A stretch of DNA of 31,924 nucleotides, taken from positions 1 through 31,924 of IMG/VR virus record IMGVR_UViG_3300032282_005345. The stretch is one strand, 5' to 3'. Under the pieces are notes generated by a model. That model was not told the DNA's origin and made no database searches. It worked only from the letters and a program-made list of their open reading frames with translations. The stretch is from a virus. A program made the position numbers and the translations under genes. This document shows, in pieces, positions 1 through 9,000 of this stretch. The first letter of the stretch is position 1. Every line of letters begins with the position of its first letter.

Positions 1-3000
1 AGTTGGTGTAATAGTACTAGTTGGAGTTTGTGTTGGTGTGTCGGTTATAGTTGGTGTAATAGTGTTAGTTGGTGTATTAGATGGTGTTGGTGTGTTTGTA
101 GGAGTTTGTGTTGTTGTTGGTGTAGGTGTTGGTAATGGATTTGGTGTAAATGGTTCATATAATGAAGTGGTTACCCCTCCAACATTAGTGACAGTTAAAT
201 TATTATCAGAACTATCATTCAAGAAATAAATTCCATAATTAGTATTTAATAATAACGCAGTTCCTCCTGTGATTGCCGCGGATGGGTTACCATTTGAATT
301 CGCACTTTGTGTTTTAGTAAGTGCTCGAGTTGGTGGTGTAAATGCTGTGGTATAAACCGCAGTTCCTTGTACAATACGGAAATTTGAAATATATCCATAA
401 AAAAGTTCACCAGAATAATAAATATGTTCACCAATAGTTAAGTTATTTGTACCTGTTGCACTTCCTCCTCCAGATTTAGTTCCCTGCAAAATACCATTAA
501 TAAACAATCTTGTTGTAGTTCCATCAAATGACAACGCAATATGATACCAAGTATTAGTACTAATAGTATCCACAGAATTAAATATAAAACCATTTTGTTT
601 ACTAAAAGAAAGAGTAATGTAATAAGAAGAATTTAAGGTAAGAACTAAAAAATTAGTGTCATCAAACATTGACCATAAACTTTGATAAGTTTGTCCCGCC
701 GAAAATCCTGAAAAATAATAAAACCCTTCATACGTAAATGCCACATTTTGATTAAATCCGGTATTATATGGTACCGTTAAATATCCACCATTGTATTGTG
801 CACTACCACTTAATATTGGTGATGTTACAGTTGGTGTTGCAGTATTTGATGGGGTTATTGTATTTGTAGGTGTATTTGATGGTGTTTTAGTTGGAGTTTT
901 AGTGTTTGTTGGTGTTTTAGTCGGAGTTTTTGTTGGTGTTCTACTTGCAGTTACTGAAGATGTTGGTGTTGGTGATAATCCAGGTGTTGGTGTTATAGTT
1001 GGAGTTTGAGTACTTGTTGGTGTTGGACTTGGTAATGGATTTGGTGTAAATGGTTCATATAATGAAGTTACAACACTACCTACATTAGTTGCGGTGAAAT
1101 TATTATCAGATCTATCTTGTAAGAAATTAACACCATAATAAGTGTTTAATAATAATGCGGTTCCTCCTGTGATTGCCGCGGATGGGTTACCGTTTGAATT
1201 TGCACTTTGTGTTTTAGTAAGTGCCTGAGTTGGTGGTGTAAAGGCTGTGGTATAAACCGCAGTCCCTCTAACAATACGGAAGTTTGAAATATTTCCCGTT
1301 ATATTATTAAAAAACACATCATAATCAGCCCCTATCACTAATGGTAAACCATTTGTTCCAACACTTCCTCCACCGGCTCTTGATCCCTGTAAAGATCCAT
1401 TAACAAATAATCTGGTTGTCGTACCATCATATGTTAACGCAACGTGATACCAAGTTTGATAATCAAATGTGTTTGTTGATGTTATCACAATTCCCCCCGT
1501 ATATGCCTGATCAACATAGAATCTTTTACTACCAACACCTCCACTAATACTTCCGTTCCAAGTAACTCTCATAAACCCTGATTGGTTCATTCCCCACAAA
1601 TATCCATAAGTTCCGGTATTATTAAAATAATACCACCCTTCATAAGTAAATGCAATATCTTGATCAAATCCTGAATTGTAAGCGTATGATAAATAATTAG
1701 AACCATTAAATTGAGCACTTCCACTTATTAATGGTAATGTAGGTGTAATTGTACTTGTTTGTGTTGGTGTTATTGTAGAAGAAGCCGTTGGTGTTGGGCT
1801 ACCTATACTTGGAGTTATAGATGGTGTGTTAGTTGGTGTATCTGTAATAGTTGGTGTTGGTGTATTAGTTGGAGTATCAGTAATAGTTGGTGTTATAGTA
1901 TTTGTAGGTGTATTAGTTGGTGTATTTGTAGGTGTGTTTGTGGGAGTATCTGTAATAGTTGGTGTATTTGTCGGTGTTTTAGTATTAGTTGGTGTTATTG
2001 TATTAGTTGGAGTACTTGTTGGTGTATCAGTAATTGTAGGTGTATTACTAGACGTATTTGTTGGTGTAATAGTATTTGTTGGTGTATTAGTTGAGGTTTT
2101 GGTATTCGTAGGTGTATTTGTATTTGTTGGTGTTTGTGTTGGAGTATCTGTTATTGTTGGTGTTGGTGTTTTAGTTCCTTCTGTCTGTGTTATTGTACTT
2201 GTTGTTGTTGGTGTAATAGTATTTGTTGGTGTAATAGTATTTGTCGGTGTTTGTGTTGGTGTATCTGTTATTGTTGGTGTTATTGTTGGAGTTTTAGTAT
2301 TTGTTGGTGTATTAGTTGAGGTTTTGGTATTCGTAGGTGTAATAGTATTTGTTGGGGTATTAGTTGGTGTGTCGGTAATTGTAGGTGTTGGTGTTTTAGT
2401 TCCTTCGGTTGGTGTTTGAGTACTTGTTGTTGTTGGTGTTTTTGTGTTTGTTGGTGTAATAGTATTTGTCGGAGTTTGTGTTGGAGTATCAGTTATTGTT
2501 GGTGTGTTTGTTGGTGTTATAGTATTGGTTGGAGTTACACTTGGTGTTTGTGTGTTTGTTGGTGTGTTTGATGGTGTTTTAGTTTGTGTTCTAGTTACCG
2601 TTGATGTTACAGTATTTGAAGGTGTTGGTGTTGGTGATAATCCCGGAGTTGGTGTAGCTGTCGGTGTTGCTGTGGTTGTCGGTGTTGGACTTGGTAATGG
2701 GTTTGGTGTAAATGGTTCGTACAATGAAGTTATTACACCTCCTACATTGGTAACAGTAAAGTTATTATCAGAATTATCTTGTAAGAAATTAGATCCGTAA
2801 AAAGTATTCAATAACAATTGAGTTCCTCCTGTGATTGCTGCAGATGGGTTACCATTTATATTTGCACTTTGTGTTTTAGTAAATGACTGAGTTGGTGGTG
2901 TAAATGTGGTTGTATAAACCGCAGTGCCTCTAACAATACGGAAATTAGAAATATTTCCAGTTATATCATTAAAAAATGCATCAAAATCGGCACCTATTAT

Positions 3001-6000
3001 TAATGGTAAACCATTTGTCCCAATGCTTCCTCCCACATTTGCCGACCCCTGTAAAGAACCATTGATAAATAATCTTGTAGTTGTACCATCATACGTTAAT
3101 GCAACGTGATACCAAGTTTCATAATCAAACGTGTTTGTTGAAGTTATTATAACTCCTCCTGTATATGCCTGATCAACAAAGAATCTCTTACTTCCAACCC
3201 CTCCACCATAATTCCCGTTCCAAGTAACTCTCATAAATCCTGCCTGATCCATTCCCCACAAATAACCTTTAGTACCTGTATTAAAATAAAACCACCCCTC
3301 ATATGTAAATGCAATGTCTTGATCAAAACCTGAATTGTAATTAAGTGATAAATAATTACTACCATCAAATTGAGCACTTCCACTAATTATTTGTAATGTA
3401 GGTGTAGGTGTTACAGATGTTTGAGTATTTGTTGGTGTTTGTGTGTTGGTTTCAGTATTTGTAGGAGTTGTTGTATTCGTTGGTGTATTTGAAGGTGTTT
3501 GTGTGTTTGTAGGTGTGTTTGTTGGTGTTTTTGTTGGTGTCTGTGTTCCTGAAGTTCGTGTATTAGTCTGAGTATTTGTTGGAGTAGCAGTATTGGTTGG
3601 TGTTTCTGAAGGTGTTGTCGTATTTGTTGGTGTTTCCGTTGGTGTTATAGTATTTGTCGGTGTAATTGAAATAGTTGGTGTAACTGAAGGTGTTACTGTT
3701 TGTGTTGCGGTATTAGTTGGTGTTTCAGTATTAGTTGGTGTGTTTGAAGGCGTTTCAGTATTAGTTGGAGTAACAGATGGTGTTGCGGTATTAGTTGGAC
3801 TAACAGATGGTGTTGCAGTATTGGTTTTAGTATTTGTCGGTGTTTTAGTAGGTGTAGGTGTTACTTGTAATCCTCCGTCAGTTATATTCCATAAATAAGT
3901 TCCTGTTAATATGTTTCTACCAACAAGTCCTGTTAACGAATATTGTATTGATCCAAAATTAGCGGTAACACCTGTTTTTACAATTTGTGAACTCCAACCA
4001 TTCAATAAATTATCATAATTAGTTATTGAATAATCCGCACTTGTTTTACCCGCCATGAAATTTGTCAAATCAGTAACTCCTGTAACAACCCAATTACTTA
4101 TATCTGAATTGAACTGAGTAGAATTTTGAAACATTCCACTCATATTTGTAACATTGGACACATCCCATGTACCAATACTTGGTGAATTAGGACTATTATA
4201 AATGAAACACCCTGAGAACATTTCTCTTAGGTTAGTTGTACCTGAAAAATTTGGTGAGTCACTCGCAGGGATTTGAACATTCGTACACCCTTTAAAATAC
4301 CCCCCATTATTTCCAAAATTAACATTTCCCCATTGATTTACATATAAAATTTTTGTTTTTAACGTTGAGCTATAATTTTCAAAATTCCATCCAATTAAAG
4401 TTCCGTTTATAATAATCGTATAAGTTCCATTAGTCGTATATATGTGTGTTTGTTCAGGTTGATTATAACTTGTTATAATATCTGAGGTTCCGTCACCCCA
4501 ATAAACTCTAAAATCATACGTTCCTGTTAAGTCCAAAGGTAATGTAACCACATTTGTGGTAACATTCCAAGTTGTAATAAAAGAAGAATTAAAAATATTA
4601 TTTGTTGGTGTAATACTTGGCGTTAATGAAATTGTTGGTGTTTGTGTTGGTGTATCCGAAATCGTAGGTGTAATAGATGGTGTTTGTGTACTTGTTTTAG
4701 TATTAGTGGGTGTTTGTGTATTTGTTTTTGTGTTAGTCTGCGTTTGTGTACTTGTTTTAGTATTAGTTGGTGTTAATGTATTAGTTGGTGTTAATGTATT
4801 AGTCGGAGTATTAGTTGGTGTGTTTGTTGGGGTATCAGTTATTGTTGGGGTTGTTGTTGGTGTGTTAGTAGGTGTATTTGTTGGGGTTGGTGATCCCGAA
4901 GTTTGAGTATTTGTTGGTGTAGTTGTTTGAGTTGGAGTATTTGTAGGTGTATCAGTTATAGTAGGGGTATTCGTAGGTGTATCGGTTATAGTAGGAGTTA
5001 CGGTTGGTGTTTTTGTATTTGTTGGTGTATTAGTAGGTGTATCAGTTATTGTAGGAGTAATGGTTGGCGTTTTAGTATTAGTTGGAGTATTAGTTGATGT
5101 TTTAGTATTAGTCGGTGTTTGTGTGCTTGTTTTAGTGTTAGTCGGTGTTATAGTATTAGTTGGGGTATTTGTTGGGGTTTCTGTTATTGTTGGAGTTATT
5201 GTTGGGGTATTTGTTGGGGTTTCTGTTATTGTTGGTGTGTTTGATAACGTTAAAAATGGTGTCAATGTACTTGTTTTAGTAACAGTATTTGTTGGTGTAT
5301 TTGTAGGTGTATCACTTATGGTTGGTGTTTGTGTTTTGGTTGGTGTATTACTTGGAGTTGTTGTATTAGTAGGTGTTTGTGTTTTTGTATTAGTTGGGGT
5401 TTTTGTATTAGAGGGTGTATTAGTTGACGTTTTTGTATTAGAAGGGGTATTAGTTTGGGTTTGAGTATTTGTTGGTGTTTGTGTTGGTGTGTCAGTTATT
5501 GTAGGGGTATTTGAAGGTGTAAGACCAGGAGTCCATGTTGGAGTTTGAGTATTTGTTGGTGTTGGTGTATTAGTTGGTGTATCAGTAATCGTTGGTGTGT
5601 TTGTTGGGGTATCTGTTATTGTTGGAGTTTGTGTTTTAGTAGATGTGTTAGAAGGAGTATTAGTTGGTGTTTTAGTGTTTGTTGGGGTTATCGTTGATGT
5701 TGCAGTTGTAGTTCTAGTTGGTGTAATGGTTGGTTGTGGTGTTAACCCTATTGTACATGTTGGTGTTCTAGTAGGACTAGGTGTAACATTAGGACACTCT
5801 CCGGGTAATGAATATAACATACTTGCTGACCATGGTGTTGATCTAATTGGAAGAGTATATTGTTTATCTTCATTATCTTCCGGTCTTAGTCCACCTAATA
5901 CAACACCATCAACACCACTTAATTGAGTTTTCCAAAACCAAACATTGTAAGTTGGTGTATAGAAAACATATGTATCTCCACCAGTTGTTGGAAGAATAAA

Positions 6001-9000
6001 ATAATACCTCCCGTTAAATGTTCCTTGAGCATTTGCCGTGATTGTATATGTTAAATTACCATAAAAATATGCACCATTCCAATCCAAATATTTAAAACAC
6101 ATTGTTTGTAAATTAGGTGTATGTGTTGGTGTTTTTGTTAAAGATAATGTTGGAGTATTGGTTGGTGTATCAGTATTTGTAGGTGTAACACTTGAAGTTA
6201 ACGAAATGGTTGGTGTAAGACTTAATGTTAATGAAATTGTAGGTGTGTTAGAAGGTGTCTTAGTGTTTGTTGGGGTATTGGTTGGTGTTTTGGTTGGTGT
6301 TTTAGTTTGAGTTGGTGTTACTGTTGGTGTTAGTCCAGGAGTTACTGTTGGTGTTGATTGCGGATTTAATCCTCCGTCATAAATTGTCCATCCATACCCT
6401 CCCAACGAAATTGGGTTAGTTAATATGTCTCTCGCCATTACACCATCAATAGTATATTTAACGAATCCATTATTTATACTAATACCTGTTTTTACATTTT
6501 GACTTGCCCATCTTTGTAACAAATAATCATAATATGTTGGGGAATAATTACCATCATCTTTATTGTTAAAAAAGTTACCATAAACATTTACGTTCGTAAA
6601 ATCCCAAGTACTAATATTTTGATTGAAATTTAACGCAGTATCAAATATATTATCCATGGTATTAACATAATATGTCGCCCAATTACCAATATATTGATTA
6701 AATGATTTCGCATTTCTGAACATGTTATTCATGTTCTGAACATATGTTACATCCCAACCTGAAATAGGTTGATTAAAGTTTTCAGCACCATCAAATAACG
6801 AATCCATGTTTGTCACACTTCTTGTCATCCAATTTGTTATTCCACTAAACCCACCATTGTTGAAATTTTTTGCGTTTCTAAACACCGCAATCATTGTACC
6901 CACAATTTGTAACTTATTGTACCAGTTACTTAAATCTTGATTAAAAGATGTCGCATCTTGAAACATGTAATCTAAGTTGGTGACTCTACTTATTTCCCAA
7001 CCACTTAATGGTTGATTAAAATTTGATGCCCCGGCAAAAGTTGCCGTCATATTAGTAACCCCTGACACATTCCACGTGTTAATATTTTGATTAAAAAAAG
7101 TTGCACCACTAAAGGTAGAATTTAAAGTGGTGACTTTTGAAATATCCCAATTATCAATTGGTTGATTAAAATATATCGCACCATTAAATGTGTTTTTTAA
7201 ACTTGTTACTTTTTTTAAAGATGAATAATCCGGTGATGTTCTTTCCCAATTACTTAACGGTTGATCAAAGTTAACCGCATTGTAAAAAACATTTTCCATC
7301 GAAGTCACTCCACTGACACAAAAATTAGAAATATCCCCATTAAAATTTGTGGCACCATTAAACATATCTGTTATGTATAATAATTTTGGTGTTGTCCACG
7401 AAGACAAACTTTGATTAAATGATGATGCATTTTGAAATGCTAATCTCATGTCAGTAACTCCGGTTACTATCCAATTATCTATTGGTTGATTAAAAGACGT
7501 TGCACCATTAAATGTGAATAATAAACTTTTTATGCTTGAAGTATTCCAAGAATTAACTTTACCATTAAATGCTTTAGCATCCCAAAACAGTTTCTCAAAC
7601 CCATAAACTTTAGAAACATCCCAATTATCTAAATCCTGATTAAATAATTGAGTCTGTTCAAACATATTATCAACTTGTCGAAGTGATGTGGTATTCCAAC
7701 TATTAAGAGGTTGATTAAAATTAACGGCATGACTAAACATGAACCCCATAGTCACAACTTTAGAAACATTCCAACTGTTAAGTGGTTGGTTAAATGAATT
7801 TGCAGCATAAAACTTAGCATACATCGTTTCAACATTAGAAACATCCCAGTTATTAAGTGGTTGATTGAAATCAGATGCATAACAGAACATATACCCACTT
7901 TGGGTTACTTTAGACATATCCCAAGTACTAACATCTCCGTTAAATTTTCTAGCGTCATAAAAACAATATGATGTGTTAACCACATTAGATGTGTTCCAAT
8001 TAGAAAGTGGTTGATTAAAAACACGAGCACTTGAAAACGTACGTACTAAAGTAGTAACACTTGATGTATTCCAATCCCCTATCGGTTGATTGAACTCATA
8101 ATTATCTCTAAACGTTTCATTAAGATTTGTAACATTTGAAACATCCCAAGTTGTAATATCAGAATTAAAGTTTACACAACCTAAAAAGGTTCCTCCCATA
8201 TGTAGTATTGTAGAGGTATTCCAATATTCACCATTATTTATTGTTGTTAACGATGTACAATTTCTAAAACCATACGTTAGATAGTTAGTTTCACTTAAAT
8301 CAGGAACGTCTAAACAATCACTTAAACTCAAATTAGTACACCCATCAAAATAATTCCCCCCATTCCCCATTTTCATAGAACCCCACTGTAACACTTTTCT
8401 TATTAGAAGTTTAGAACCAGCATTTGCGAATCTCCACCCAACTAATGTTCCTGTTATTTTTACCACATAAGTTCCGGATGCAACGTATGTATGTGTTTTT
8501 TGTGTTTGATTCCACCCTGTAATTGTGTTAGTATTTCCGTCACCCCAATCAACAACAAAGTCATATGTACCATTGGATTGTAATGGTAATGTTATTGAAA
8601 ATGAACCAGCCGTTAACGGTCCATTTAATGACAATGTCTGTGTTCCCCAAACAGTAACGAAAGCGTCAAGTGGGTATGGTGTCTGTGTTGGTGTCGCAGT
8701 ATTCGTTGGGGTTTGAGTATTTGTTGGTGTTGGAGTAGGACTTAATCCTGAAGTAATAGTATTTGTTGGTGTTGCCGTATTAGAAGGGGTTTGAGTCTTT
8801 GTGTGTGTTGGAGTTTTTGTTATTGAAGGAGTATTGGTTGCCGTCTTAGTATTTGATGGGGTATTAGTTGGGGTTTTAGTGTTAGTCGGGGTTAAAGGTG
8901 GTGTTTCCGTATTTGTTGGAGTATTTGGAGGAGTAGATGTTTTAGTTGGGGTATGAGTTGATGTGAAAGATACTGTTAAAGATATTGTTGGGGTAATTGA

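Noticed and set aside
38-8716. Plus-strand open frames rich in Val-Gly (VGVxVGV)
   Set aside because: They are all in one frame antisense to the TPTx linkers of the giant gene and break at each globular domain; they are shadows.
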